From contig JAWQEG010000490.1 in assembly GCA_033782935.1 (NCBI GenBank), forward strand, positions 2,076,001-2,140,000: a stretch of 64,000 bases of DNA, in the 5' to 3' direction. The position numbers were made by a program, and so were the translations under genes. Below the pieces are notes generated by a model, which saw only the letters and a program-made list of their open reading frames with translations, was not told the origin of the DNA and made no database searches. This document shows positions 39,401 to 53,330 of the stretch, piece after piece; position 1 is the stretch's first letter; each line of letters opens with the position of its first letter. This DNA is from Petrolisthes cinctipes. Taxonomy: Eukaryota > Arthropoda > Malacostraca > Decapoda > Porcellanidae.

Positions 39401-40445
39401 GCACCAAAAATATCGATTTTCAGCATGTTTTGGGCTTGAATTTTGAAAATACTCTAACACGGAGTAGGCATGTACAGATCGCTTCTGGGACCCCTACATA
39501 TCGAATTTTCGGGTGTTTTGGGACTGAATTTGAGATATCGACTTTTTGGCACCTAAAAGATCGATTTTTAGCATGTTTTTAGCCTATATTTTTGAAAATA
39601 TTCTAGCACTGGGTAGGCATGTACAGATTGCTTCTGGGACCCTAAAATATTGAATTTTCGGGTGTTTTGAGCCTGAATTTGAGATATAAACGGGTACTGA
39701 AGATGCATGCACATATCGACTTTTGTGCACCAAAAAGATCGATTTTCAGTATGTTTTGAGCATGTATTTTGAAAATACTCTAACACGGAGTATACATGTA
39801 CAGATCGCTTCTGGGACTCCTAAATATCGAATTTTCGGGTGTTTTGGGACTGAATTTGAGATATCGACTTTTTGGCACCTAAAAGATCGATTTTTAGAAT
39901 GTTTTTAGCCTATATTTTGAAAATATTCTAGCACTGTACAGATTGCTTCTGGGACCCCAAAATATTGAATTTTCGGATGTTTTGAGCCTGAATTTGAGAT
40001 ATAAACGGATACAGAAGATACATGCACATATTGACTTTGGGCATCAAAAATATCGATTTTCAGCATGTTTTGGGCCTGAATTTTGAAAATACTCTAACAC
40101 GGAGTAGGCATGTACAGATCGCTTCTGGGACCCCAAAATATCGAATTTTCGGGTGTTTAGGGCCAGAATTTGAGATATAAACGGGTACAGAAGATACATG
40201 CACATATTGACTTTGGGCACCAAAAATATCGATTTTCAGCATGTTTTGGGCCTGAATTTTGAAAATACTCTAACACGGAGTAGGCATGTACAGATCGCTT
40301 CTGGGACCCCAAAATATCGAATTTTCGGGTGTTTAAGGCCAGAATTTGAGATATAATCGGGTACAGAAGATGCATGCACATATCGACTTTTGGGCACCTA
40401 AAAGATCGATTTTCAGTATGTTTTTGGCCTGTATTTTGAAAATAC

Positions 40446-40453
40446 TAGATCTA
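40446..40453. other. 4-bp insertion making palindrome TAGATCTA
   Basis: AATACTCTAACAC reads AATACTAGATCTAACAC here. The extra AGAT creates an 8-bp palindrome just after the dyad. I saw it only once in the window, so it is a private, probably recent change. Confidence 0.85.
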
Positions 40454-41400
40454 ACACGGAGTAGGCATGTACAGATACCTTCTGGGACCTCTAAATATCG
40501 AATTTTCGGGTGTTTTGGGACTGAATTTGAGATATCGATCTTTTGGCACCTATAATATCGATTTTTAGCATGTTTTTAGCCTATATTTTGAAAATATTAT
40601 AGCACTGTGTAGGCATGTACAGATTGCTTCTGGGACCCCAAAATATTGAATTTTCGGGTGTTTTGAGCCTGAATTTGAGATATAAACGGGTACAGAAGAT
40701 TCATGCACATATTGACTTTGGGCATCTAAAATATCGATTTTCAGCATGTTTTGGGCCTGTATTTTGAAAATACTCTAACACTGAGTAGGCATGTACAGAT
40801 TGCTTCTGGGACCCCAAAATATTGAATTTTCGGGTGTTTTGAGCCTGAATTTGAGATATAAACGGGTACTGAAGATGCATGCACATATCGACTTTTGTGC
40901 ACCTAAAAGATCGATTTTCAGTATGTTTTGAGCATGTATTTTGAAAATACTCTAACACGGAGTAGACATGTACAGATCGCTTCTGGGACCCCTAAATATC
41001 GAATTTTCGGGTGTTTTTGGACTGAATTTGAGATATCGACTTTTTGGCACCTAAAAGATCGATTTTTAGCATGTTTTTAGCCTATATTTTGAAATTATTC
41101 TAGCACTGGGTAGGCATGTACAGATTGCTTCTGGGACCCCAAAATATTGAATTTTCGGGTGTTTTGAGGCTGAATTTGAAATATAAACGGGTACAGAAGA
41201 TGCATGCACATATCGACTTTTGGGCACCTAAAAGATCGATTTTCAGTATGTTTTTGGCCTGAATTTTGAAAATACTCTAACACGGACTAGGCATGTACAG
41301 ATCGCTTCTGGGACCCCTAAATATCGAATTTTCGGGTGTTTTGGGACTGAATTTGAGATATCGACTTTTTGGCACTTAAAAGATCGATTTTTAGCATGTT

Positions 41401-41415
41401 TTTAGCCAAAATATT
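41401..41415 (+). other. Internal deletion junction removing ~48-58 bp, dyad included
   Basis: TTTTTAGCC is joined directly to AAAATATTG. The normal text between them (the dyad, the GCACTG region, CAGATTGCTTCTGGGACC) is missing. The distance between the flanking dyads, 41262 and 41529, is 267 bp instead of 325, a loss of 58 bp (48 if the parent already had the 10-bp deletion). CC lies on both sides, consistent with a microhomology join. Confidence 0.85.
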
Positions 41416-43709
41416 GAATTTTCGGGTGTTTTGAGCCTGAATTTGAGATATAAACGGGTACTGAAGATGCATGCACATATCGACTTTTGTGGACCTAACA
41501 GATCGATTTTCAGTATGTTTTGAGCATGTATTTTGAAAATACTCTAACTCGGAGTAGGCATGTACAGATCGCTTCTGGGACCCCTAAATATCGAATTTTC
41601 GGGTGTTTTGGGACTGAATTTGAGATATCGACTTTTTGGCACCTAAAAGATCGATTTTTAGCATGTTTTTAACCTATATTTTGAAAATATTCTAGCACTG
41701 AGTAGGCATGTACAGATTGCTTCTGGGACCCCAAAATATTGAATTTTCGGGTGTTTTGAGCCTGAATTTGAGATATGCACGGGTACAGAAGATACATGCA
41801 CATATTGACTTTGGGCACCAAAAATATCGATTTTCAGCATGTTTTGGGCCTGAATTTTGAAAATACTCTAACACGGAGTAGGCATGTACAGATCGCTTCA
41901 GGGACCCCAAAATATCGAATTTTCGGGTGTTTAGGGCCAGAATTTGAGATATAAACGGGTACTGAAGATGCATGCACATATCGACTTTTGGGCACCTAAA
42001 AGATCGATTTTCAGTATGTTTTTGGCCTGTATTTTGAAAATACTCTAACACGGAGTAGGCATGTACAGATACCTTCTGGGACCTCTAAATATCGAATTTT
42101 CGGGTGTTTTGGGACTGAATTTGAGATATCGATTTTTTGGCACCTAAAATGTCGATTTTTAGCATGTTTTTAGCCTATATTTTGAAAATATTCTAGCACT
42201 GAGTAGGCATGTACAGATTGCTTCTGGGACCCCAAAATATTGAATTTTCGGGTGTTTTGAGCCTGAATTTGAGATATAAACGGGTACAGAAGATACATGC
42301 ACATATTGACTTTGGGCACCAAAAATATCGATTTTCAGCATGTTTTGGGCATGAATTTTGAAAATACTCTAACACGGAGTAGGCATGTACAGATCGCTTC
42401 TGGGACCCCAAAATATCGAATTTTCGGGTGTTTAGGGCCAGAATTTGAGATATAAACGGGTACTGATGATGCATGCACATATTGACTTTGGGCATCTAAA
42501 ATATCGATTTTCAGCATGTTTTGGGCCTGTATTTTGAAAATACTCTAACACTGAGTAGGCATGTACAGATACCTTCTGGGACCTCTAAATATCGAATTTT
42601 CGGGTGTTTTGGGACTGAATTTGAGATATCGATTTTTTGGCACCTAAAATGTCGATTTTTAGCATGTTTTTAGCCTATATTTTGAAAATATTCTAGCACT
42701 GTGTAGGCATGTACAGATTGCTTCTGGGACCCCAAAATATTGAATTTTCGGGTGTTTTGAGCCTGAATTTGAGATATAAACGGGTACTGAAGATGCATGC
42801 ACATATCGACTTTTGTGCACCTAAAAGATCGATTTTCAGTATGTTTTTATAATATATTTTGAAAATATTCTAGCACTGAGTAGGCATGTACAGATTGCTT
42901 CTGGGACCCCAAAATATTGAATTTTCGGGTGTTTTGAGCCTGAATTTGAGATATAAACGGGAACAGAAGATACATGCACATATTGACTTTGGGCATCTAA
43001 AATATCGATTTTCAGTATGTTTTGAGCATGTATTTTGAAAATACTCTAACACGGAGTAGGCATGTACAGATCGCTTCTGGGACCCCTAAATATCGAATTT
43101 TTGGGTGTTTTGGGATTGAATTTGAGATATCGACTTTTTGGCACCTAAAAGATCGATTTTTAGCATGTTTTTAGCCTATATTTTGAAAATATTCTAGCAC
43201 TGAGTAGGCATGTACAGATTGCTTCTGGGACCCCAAAATATTGAATTTTCGGGTGTTTTGAGCCTGAATTTGAGATATAAACGGGTACAGAAGATACATG
43301 CACATATTGACTTTGGGCACCAAAAATATCGATTTTCAGCATGTTTTGGGCCTGAATTTTGAAAATACTCTAACACGGAATAGGCATGTACAGATCGCTT
43401 CTGGGACCCCAAAATATCGAATTTTCGGGTGTTTAGGGCCAGAATTTGAGATATAAACGGGTACAGAAGATGCATGCACATATCGACTTTTGGGCACCTA
43501 AAGATCGATTTTCAGTATGTTTTTAGTCTGTATTTTGAAAATACTCTAACATGGAGTAAGCATGTACAGATACCTTCTGGGACCTCTAAATATCGAATTT
43601 TCGGGTGTTTTGGGACTGAATTTGAGATATCGATTTTTTGGCACCTAAAATGACGATTTTTAGCATGTTTTTAGCCTATATTTTGAAAATATTCTAGCAC
43701 TGTGTAGGC

Positions 43710-43800
43710 ATGTACAGATTGCTTCTGGGACCCCATAATATTGAATTTTCGGGTGTTTTGGGACTGAATTTGAGATATCGACTTTTTGGCACCTAAAAGA
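43710..43800 (+). repeat. b/a2 hybrid monomer
   Basis: The 5' part is b (CACTGTGTAGG, CAGATTGCTTC, CCCCATAATATTG). After GAATTTTCGGGTGTTTTG it continues as a2 (GGACTGAATTTGAGATATCG, ACTTTTTGGCACC). The switch lies within the identical CGGGTGTTTTG shared by the two classes, as expected for homologous exchange between monomers out of register. Confidence 0.82.
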
Positions 43801-44179
43801 TCGATTTTTAGCATGTTTTAAGCCTATATTTTGAAAATATTCTAGCACTGAGTAGACATGTACAGATTGCTTCTGGGACCCCAAAATATTGAATTTTCGG
43901 GTGTTTTGAGCCTGAATTTGAGATATAAACGGGTACAGAAGATACATGCACATATTGACTTTGGGCACCAAAAATATCGATTTTCAGCATGTTTTGGGCC
44001 TGAATTTTGAAAATACTCTAACACGGAGTAGGCATGTACAGATCGCTTCTGGGACCCCAAAATATCGAATTTTCGGGTGTTTAGGGCCAGAATTTGAGAT
44101 ATAAACGGGTACAGAAGATGCATGCACATATCGACTTTTGGGCACCTAAAAGATCGATTTTCAGTATGTTTTTGGCCTG

Positions 44180-44856
44180 TATTTTGAAAATACTCTAACA
44201 CGGAGTAGGCATGTACAGATACCTTCTGGGACCTCTAAATATCGAATTTTCGGGTGTTTTGGGACTGAATTTGAGATATCGATTTTTTGACACCTAAAAG
44301 ATCGATTTTTAGCATGTTTTTAGCCTATATTTTGAAAATATTCTAGCACTGTGTAGGCATGTACAGATTGCTTCTGGGACCCCAAAATATTGAATTTTCG
44401 GGTGTTTTGAGCCTGAATTTGAGATATAAACGGGTACAGAAGATACATGCACATATTGACTTTGGGCATCTAAAATATCGATTTTCAGCATGTTTTGGGC
44501 CTGTATTTTGAAAATACTCTAACACTGAGTAGGCATGTACAGATTGCTTCTGGGACCCCAAAATATTGAATTTTCGGGTGTTTTGAGCCTGAATTTGAGA
44601 TATAAACGGGTACAGAAGATACATGCACATATTGACTTTGGGCACCAAAAATATCGATTTTCAGCATGTTTTGGGCCTGAATTTTGAAAATACTCTAACA
44701 CGGAGTAGGCATGTACAGATCGCTTCTGGGACCCCAAAATATCGAATTTTCGGGTGTTTAGGGCCAGAATTCGAGATATAAACGGGTACAGAAGATGCAT
44801 GCACATATCGACTTTTGGGCACCTAAAAGATCGATTTTCAGTATGTTTTTGGCCTG
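44180..44856 (+). repeat. 677-bp four-monomer variant (a1-b1-b2-c2)
   Basis: Monomers are 148 bp (44180-44327), 176 bp (44328-44503), 176 bp (44504-44679) and 177 bp (44680-44856). Relative to the 1002-bp HOR it lacks c1 and a2 (325 bp), as expected from an unequal exchange at the b1/c1 and a2/b2 borders. Units of the same total length begin near the a/b junctions 1012, 3368, 11195, 18536, 22188, 58490 and 62959, though the extra b is not the same type in all of them. Confidence 0.88.
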
Positions 44857-47800
44857 TATTTTGAAACTACTCTAACACGGAGTAGGCATGTACAGATACC
44901 TTCTGGGACCTCTAAATATCGAATTTTCGGGTGTTTTGGGACTGAATTTGAGATATCGATTTTTTGACACCTAAAATGTCGATTTTTAGCATGTTTTTAG
45001 CCTATATTTTGAAAATATTCTAGCACTGTGTAGGCATGTACAGATTGCTTCTGGGACCCCAAAATATTGAATTTTCTGGTGTTTTGAGCCTGAATTTGAG
45101 ATATAAACGGGTACAGAAAATACATGCACATATTGACTTTGGGCATCTAAAATATCGATTTTCAGCATGTTTTGGGCCTGTATTTTGAAAATACTCTAAC
45201 ACTGAGTAGGCATGTACAGATTGCTTCTGGGACTCCAAAATATTGAATTTTCGGGTGATTTTAGCCTGAATTTGAGATATAAACGGGTACTGAAGATGCA
45301 TGCACATATCGACTTTTGTGCACCTAAAAGATCGATTTTCAGTATGTTTTGAGCATGTATTTTGAAAATACTCTAACACGGAGTAGGCATGTACAGATCG
45401 CTTCTGGGACCCCTAAATATCGAATTTTCGGGTGTTTTGGGACTGAATTTGAGATATCGACTTTTTGGCACCTAAAAGATCGATTTTTAGCATGTTTTTA
45501 GCCTATATTTTGAAAATATTCTAGTACTGAGTAGGCATGTACAGATTGCTTCTGGGACCCCAAAATATTGAATTTTCGGGTGTTTTGAGCCTGAATTTGA
45601 GATATAAACGGGTACAGAAGATACATGCACATATTGACTTTGGGCATCTAAAATATCGATTTTCAGCATGTTTTGGGCCTGTATTTTGAAAATACTCTAA
45701 CACTGAGTAGGCATGTACAGATCGCTTCTGGGACCCCAAAATATCGAATTTTCGGGTGTTTAGGGCCAGAATTTGAGATATAAACGGGTACAGAAGATGC
45801 ATGCACATATCGACTTTTGGGCACCTAAAAGATCGATTTTCAGTATGTTTTTGGCCTGTATTTTGAAAATACTCTAACACGGAGTAGGCATGTACAGATA
45901 CCTTCTGGGACCTCTAAATATCGAATTTTCGGGTGTTTTGGGACTGAATTTGAGATATCGATTTTTTGGCACCTAAAATTTCGATTTTTAGCATGTTTTT
46001 AGCCTATATTTTGAAAATATTCTAGCACTGTGTAGGCATGTACAGATTGCTTCTGGGACCCCAAAATATTGAATTTTCGGGTGTTTTGAGCCTGAATTTG
46101 AGATATAAACGGGTACAGAAGATACATGCACATATTGACTTTGGGCATCTAAAATATCGATTTTCAGCATGTTTTGGGCCTGTATTTTGAAAATATTCTA
46201 ACACTGAGTAGGCATGTACAGATTGCTTCTGGGACCCCAAAATATTGAATTTTCGGGTGTTTTGAGCCTGAATTTGAGATATAAACGGGTACTGAAGATG
46301 CATGCACATATCGACTTTTGTGCACCTAAAAGATCGATTTTCAGTATGTTTTGAGCATGTATTTTGAAAATACTCTAACACGGAGTAGGCATGTACAGAT
46401 CGCTTCTGGGACCCCTAAATATCGAATTTTCGGGTGTTTTGGGACTGAATTTGAGATATCGACTTTTTGGCACCTAAAAGATCGATTTTTAGCATGTTTT
46501 TAGCCTATATTTTGAAAATATTCTAGCACTGAGTAGGCATGTACAGATTGCTTCTGGGACCCCAAAATATTGAATTTTCGGATGTTTTGAGCCTGAATTT
46601 GAGATATAAACGGGTACAGAAGATACATGCACATATTGACTTTGGGCATCTAAAATATCGATTTTCAGCATGTTTTGGGCCTGTATTTTGAAAATACTCT
46701 AACACTGAGTAGGCATGTACAGATTGCTTCTGGGACCCCAAAATATTGAATTTTCGGGTGTTTTGAGCCTGAATTTGAGATATAAACGGGTACTGAAGAT
46801 GCATGCACATATCGACTTTTTGCACCTAAAAGATCGATTTTCAGTATGTTTTGAGCATGTATTTTGAAAATACTCTAACACAGAGTAGGCATGTACAGAT
46901 CGCTTCTGGGACCCCTAAATATCGAATTTTCGGGTGTTTTGGGACTGAATTTGAGATATCGACTTTTTGGCACCTAAAAGATCGATTTTTAGCATGTTTT
47001 TAGCCTATATTTTGAAAATATTCTAGCACTGAGTAGGCATGTACAGATTGCTTCTGGGACCCCAAAATATTGAATTTTCGGGTGTTTTGAGCCTGAATTT
47101 GAGATATAAACGGGTACAGAAGATACATGCACATATTGACTTTGGGCACCAAAAATATCGATTTTCAGCATGTTTTGGGCCTGAATTTTGAAAATACTCT
47201 AACACTGAGTAGGCATGTACAGATCGCTTCTGGGACCCCAAAATATCGAATTTTCGGGTGTTTAGGGCCAGAATTAGAGATATAAACGGGTACAGAAGAT
47301 GCATGCACATATCGACTTTTGGGCACCTAAAAGATCGATTTTCAGTATGTTTTTGGCCTGTATTTTGAAAATACTCTAACACGGAGTAAGCATGTACAGA
47401 TACCTTCTGGGACCTCTAAATATCGAATTTTCGGGTGTTTTGGGACTGAATTTGAGATATCGATTTTTTGGCACCTAAAATGTCGATTTTTAGCATGTTT
47501 TTAGCCTTTATTTTGAAAATATTCTAGCACTGTGTAGGCATGTACAGATTGCTTCTGGGACCCCAAAATATTGAATTTTCGGGTGTTTTGAGCCTGAATT
47601 TGAGATATAAACGGGTACAAAAGATACATGCACATATTGACTTTGGGCATCTAAAATATCGATTTTCAGCATGTTTTGGGCCTGTATTTTGAAAATACTC
47701 TAACACTGAGTAGGCATGTACAGATCGCTTCTGGGACCCAAAAATATCGAATTTTCGGGTGTTTAGGGCCAGAATTTGAGATATAAACGGGTACAGAAGA

Positions 47801-50619
47801 TGCATGCACATATCGACTTTTGGGCACCTAAAAGATCGATTTTCAGTATGTTTTTGGCCTGTATTTTGAAAATACTCTAACACGGAGTAGGCATGTACAG
47901 ATACCTTCTGGGACCTCTAAATATCGAATTTTCGGGTGTTTTGGGACTGAATTTGAGATATCGATTTTTTGGCACCTAAAATGTCGATTTTTAGCATGTT
48001 TTTAGAATATATTTTGAAAATATTCTAGCACTGAGTAGGCATGTACAGATTGCTTCTGGGACCCCAAAATATTGAATTTTCGGGTGTTTTGAGCCTGAAT
48101 TTGAGATATAAACGGGTACAGAAGATGCATGCACATATCGACTTTTGGGCACCTAAAAGATCGATTTTCAGTATGTTTTGGGCCTGTATTTTGAAAATAC
48201 TCTAACACGGAGTAGGCATGTACAGATCGCTTCTGGGACCCCTAAATATCGAATTTTCGGGTGTTTTGGGACTGAATTTGAGATATCGACTTTTTGGCAC
48301 CTAAAAGATCGATTTTTAGCATGTTCTTAGCATATATTTTGAAAATATTCTAGCACTGAGTAGGCATGTACAGATTGCTTCTGGGACCCCAAAATATTGA
48401 ATTTTCGGGTGTTTTGAGCCTGAATTTGAGATATAAACGGGTACAGAAGATACATGCACATATTGACTTTGGGCACCAAAAATATCGATTTTCAGCATGT
48501 TTTGGGCCTGAATTTTGAAAATGCTCTAACACGGAGTAGGCATGTACAGATCGCTTCTGGGACCCCAAAATATCCAATTTTCGGGTGTTTAGGGCCAGAA
48601 TTTGAGATATAAACGGGTACAGAAGATGCATGCACATATCGACTTTTGGGCACCTAAAAGATCGATTTTCAGTATGTTTTTGGCCTGTATTTTGAAAATA
48701 CTCTAACACGGAGTAGGCATGTACAGATCGCTTCTGGGACCCCTAAATATCGAATTTTCGGGTGTTTTGGGACTGAATTTGAGATATCGACTTTTTGGCA
48801 CCTAAAAGATCGATTTTTAGCATGTTTTTAGCCTATATTTTGAAAATATTCTAGCACTGAGTAGGCATGTACAGATTGCTTCTGGGACCCCAAAATATTG
48901 AATTTTCGGGTGTTTTGAGCCTGAATTTGAGATATAAACGGGTACAGAAGACACATGCACATATTGACTTTGGGCACCAAAAATATCGATTTTAAGCATG
49001 TTTTGGGCCTGAATTTTGAAAATGCTCTAACACGGAGTAGGCATGTACAGATCGCTTCTGGGACCCCAAAATATCGAATTTTCGGGTGTTTAGGGCCAGA
49101 ATTTGAGATATAAACGGGTACAGAAGATGCATGCACATATCGACTTATGGGCACCTAAAAGATCGATTTTCAGTATGTTTTTGGCCTGTATTTTGAAAAT
49201 ACTCTAACACTGAGTAGGCATGTACAGATCGCTTCTGGGACCCCTAAATATTGAATTTTCGGGTGTTTTGGGACTGAATTTGAGATATCGACTTTTTGGC
49301 ACCTAAAAGATCGATTTTTAGCATGTTCTTAGCATATATTTTAAAATATTCTAGCACTGAGTAGGCATGTACAGATTGCTTCTGGGACCCCAAAATATTG
49401 AATTTTCGGGTGTTTTGAGCCTGAATTTGAGATATAAACGGGTACAGAAGATACATGCACATATTGAATTTGGGCACCAAAAAGATCGATTTTCAGTATG
49501 TTTTTGGCCTGTATTTTGAAAATACTCTAACACGGAGTAGGCATGTACAGATCGCTTCTGGGACCCCTAAATATCGAATTTTCGGGTGTTTAGGGTCAGA
49601 ATTTGAGATATAAACGGGTACAGAAGATGCATGCACATATCGACTTTTGGGCACCTAAAAGATCGATTTTCAGTATGTTTTGAGCATGTATTTTGAAAAT
49701 ACTCTAACACGGAGTAGGCATGTACAGATCGCTTCTGGGACCCCTAAATATCGAATTTTCGGGTGTTTTGGGACTGAATTTGAGATATCGACTTTTTGGC
49801 ACCTAAAAGATCGATTTTTAGCATGTTTTTAGCCTATATTTTGAAAATATTCTAGCACTGAGTAGGCATGTACAGATTGCTTCTGGGACCCCAAAATATT
49901 GAATTTTCGGGTGTTTTGAGCCTGAATTTGAGATATAAACGGGTACAGAAGATACATGCACATATTGACTTTGGGCACCAAAAATATCGATTTTCAGCAT
50001 GTTTTGGGCCTGAATTTTGAAAATACTCTAACACGGAGTAGGCATGTACAGATCGCTTCTGGGACCCCAAAATATCGAATTTTCGGGTATTTAGGGCCAG
50101 AATTTGAGATATAAACGGGTACAGAAAATGCATGCACATATCGACTTTTGGGCACCTAAAAGATCGATTTTCAGTATGTTTTTGGCCTGTATGTTGAAAA
50201 TACTCTAACACGGAGTAGGCATGTACAGATACCTTCTGGGACCTCTAAATATCGAATTTTCGGGTGTTTTGAGACTGAATTTGAGATATCGATTTTTTGA
50301 CACCTAAAATTTCGATTTTTAGCATGTTTTTAGACTATATTTTGAAAATATTCTAGCACTGTGTAGGCATGTACAGATTGCTTCTGGGACCCCAAAATAT
50401 TGAATTTTCGGTTGTTTTGAGCCTGAATTTGAGATATAAACGGGTACAGAAAATACATGCACATATTGACTTTGGGCATCTAAAATATCGATTTTCAGCA
50501 TGTTTTGGGCCTGTATTTTGAAAATACTCTAACACTGAGTAGGCATGTACAGATTGCTTCTGGGACCCCAAAATATTGAATTTTCGGGTGTTTTGAGCCT
50601 GAATTTGAGATATAAACGG
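44857..50619 (+). repeat. Fairly regular trimer stretch
   Basis: The a/b junctions follow at 44986, 45487, 45988, 46489, 46989, 47490, then 48316 (an 826-bp step), 48817, 49318 and 49818. Most units are 500-501 bp, but strict X-Y alternation is relaxed: several units join a b1 to a c2. Local variants include GCATGTTCTTAGCATA near 48320 and 49321, and TTTTTAGAATATATTTTG near 48001. Confidence 0.8.
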
Positions 50620-51556
50620 GTACTGAAGATGCATGCACATATCGACTTTTGTGCACCTAAAAGATCGATTTTCAGTATGTTTTGAGCATGTATTTTGAAA
50701 ATACTCTAACACGGAGTAGGCATGTACAGATCGCTTCTGGGACCCCTAAATATCGAATTTTCGGGTGTTTTGGGACTGAATTTGAGATATCGACTTTTTG
50801 GCACCTAAAAGATCGATTTTTAGCATGTTTTTAGCCTATATTTTGAAAATATTCTAGCACTGAGTAGGCATGTACAGATTGCTTCTGGGACCCCAAAATA
50901 TTGAATTTTCGGATGTTTTGAGCCTGAATTTGAGATATAAACGGGTACAGAAGATACATGTGCATATTGACTTTGGGCACCAAAAATATCGATTTTCAGC
51001 ATGTTTTGGGCCTGAATTTTGAAAATGCTCTAACACGGAGTAGGCATGTACAGATCGCTTCTGGGACCCCAAAATATCGAATTTTCGGGTGTTTAGGGCA
51101 AGAATTTGAGATATAAACGGGTACAGAAGATGCATGCACATATCGACTTTTGGGCACCTAAAAGATCGATTTTCAGTATGTTTTTGGCCTGTATTTTGAA
51201 AATACTCTAACACGGAGTAGGCATGTACAGATTGCTTCTGGGACCCCAAAATATTGAATTTTCGGGTGTTTTGAGTCTGAATTTGAGATATAAACGGGTA
51301 CTGAAGATGCATGCACATATCGACTTTTGTGCACCTAAAAGATCGATTTTAAGTATGTTTTGAGCATGTATTTTAAAAATACTCTAACACGGAGTAGGCA
51401 TGTACAGATCGCTTCTGGGACCCCTAAATATCGAATTTTTGTGTGTTTTGGGACTGAATTTGAGATATCAACTTTTTGGCACCTGAAAGATCGATTTTTA
51501 GCATGTTTTTTAGCCTATATTTTGAAAATATTCTAGCACTGAGTAGGCATGTACAG
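50620..51556 (+). repeat. Duplicated block, copy 1 of 3
   Basis: Repeated at +1681 bp (52301-53237) and again at +2656 bp from there (to about 55893). Marks are CGGATGTTTTGAG (near 50910), GAAAATGCTC (51025), CGATTTTAAGTATG (51345) and ATATCAAC with a T6 run (51506-51511). This copy lacks the GTAAAGATCGC seen in copies 2 and 3. Confidence 0.82.
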
Positions 51557-52300
51557 ATTGCTTCTGGGACCCCAAAATATTGAATTTTCGGATGTTTTGA
51601 GCCTGAATTTGAGATATAAACGGGTACTGAAGATGCATGCACATATTGACTTTGGGCATCTAAAATATCGATTTTCAGCATGTTTTGGGCCCGTATTTTG
51701 AAAATACTCTAACACTGAGTAGGCATGTACAGATTGCTTCTGGGACCCCAAAATATTGAATTTTCGGGTGTTTTGAGCCTGAATTTGAGATATAAACGGG
51801 TACTGAAGATGCATGCACATATCGACTTTTGTGCACCTAAAAGATCGATTTTCAGTATGTTTTGAGCATGTATTTTGAAAATACTCTAACACGGAGTAGG
51901 CATGTACAGATCGCTTCTGGGACCCCTAAATATCGAATTTTCGGTTGTTTTGGGACTGAATTTGAGATATCGACTTTTTGGCACCTAAAAGATCGATTTT
52001 TAGCATGTTTTTAGCCTATATTTTGAAAATATTCTAGCACTGAGTAGGCATGTACAGATTGCTTCTGGGACCCCAAAATATTGAATTTTCGGATGTTTTG
52101 AGCCTGAATTTGAGATATAAACGGGTACAGAAGATACATGCACATATTGACCTTGGGCACCAAAAATATCGATTTTCAGCATGTTTTGGAACTGAATTTT
52201 GAAAATACTCTAACACGGAGTAGGCATGTACAGATCGCTTCTGGGACCCCAAAATATCGAATTTTCGGGTGTTTAGGGCCAGAATTTGAGATATAAACGG

Positions 52301-53330
52301 GTACAGAAAATGCATGCACATATCGACTTTTGTGCACCTAAAAGATCGATTTTCAGTATGTTTTGAGCATGTATTTTGAAAATACTCTAACACGGAGTAG
52401 GCATGTACAGATCGCTTCTGGGACCCCTAAATATCGAATTTTCGGGTGTTTTGGGACTGAATTTGAGATATCGACTTTTTGGCACCTAAAAGATCGATTT
52501 TTAGCATGTTTTTAGCCTATATTTTGAAAATATTCTAGCACTGAGTAGGCATGTACAGATTGCTTCTGGGACCCCAAAATATTGAATTTTCGGATGTTTT
52601 GAGCCTGAATTTGAGATATAAACGGGTACAGAAGATACATGCACATATTGACTTTGGGCACCAAAAATATCGATTTTCAGCATGTTTTGGGCCTGAATTT
52701 TGAAAATGCTCTAACACGGAGTAGGCATGTACAGATCGCTTCTGGGACCCCAAAATATCGAATTTTCGGGTGTTTAGGGCCAGAATTTGAGATATAAACG
52801 GGTACAGAAGATGCATGCACATATCGACTTTTGGGCACCTAAAAGATCGATTTTCAGTATGTTTTTGGCCTGTATTTTGAAAATACTCTAACACGGAGTA
52901 GGCATGTACAGATTGCTTCTGGGACCCCAAAATATTGAATTTTCGGGTGTTTTGAGCCTGAATTTGAGATATAAACGGGTACTGAAGATGCATGCACATA
53001 TCGACTTTTGTGCACCTAAAAGATCGATTTTAAGTATGTTTTGAGCATGTATTTTGAAATTACTCTAACACGGAGTAGGCATGTAAAGATCGCTTCTGGG
53101 ACCCCTAAATATCGAATTTTCGGGTGTTTTGGGACTGAATTTGAGATATCAACTTTTTGGCACCTAAAAGATCGATTTTTAGCATGTTTTTTAGCCTATA
53201 TTTTGAAAATATTCTAGCACTGAGTAGGCATCTACAGATCGCTTCTGGGACCCCAAAATATCGAATTTTCGGGTGTTTAGGGCCAGAATTTGAGATATAA
53301 ACGGGTACAGAAGATGCATGCACATATCGA
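52301..53330 (+). repeat. Duplicated block, copy 2 of 3
   Basis: Same irregularities as copy 1 at +1681 bp, plus TTTTGAAATTACTC and GCATGTAAAGATCGC (near 53055-53090), which it shares only with copy 3. The T6 run is at 53187-53192. It stays parallel to copy 3 into a b/c2 hybrid, up to about 53330. Confidence 0.82.

Larger units (their letters stand above)
33541..44179 (+). repeat. Mixed satellite stretch with hybrid and broken monomers
   Basis: Contains b1/c1 fusions (GGGCATCTAAAATATCGA joined to CAGTATGTTTTGAGCATG near 33790, 36420 and 43000), an a2/c2 fusion (CCCCTAAATATCG followed by GTTTAGGGCCAG near 36510), a b/a2 fusion near 43740, five to six 10-bp-deletion monomers, a large deletion at 41407 and a 4-bp insertion at 40447. 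No gene or mobile element is visible. Confidence 0.78.

Noticed and set aside
40446..40453. Target-site duplication or footprint of a transposon at the AGAT insertion
   Set aside because: Only four bases are added and they are not a clean copy of the adjacent bases, so a simple replication or repair slip explains it as well.
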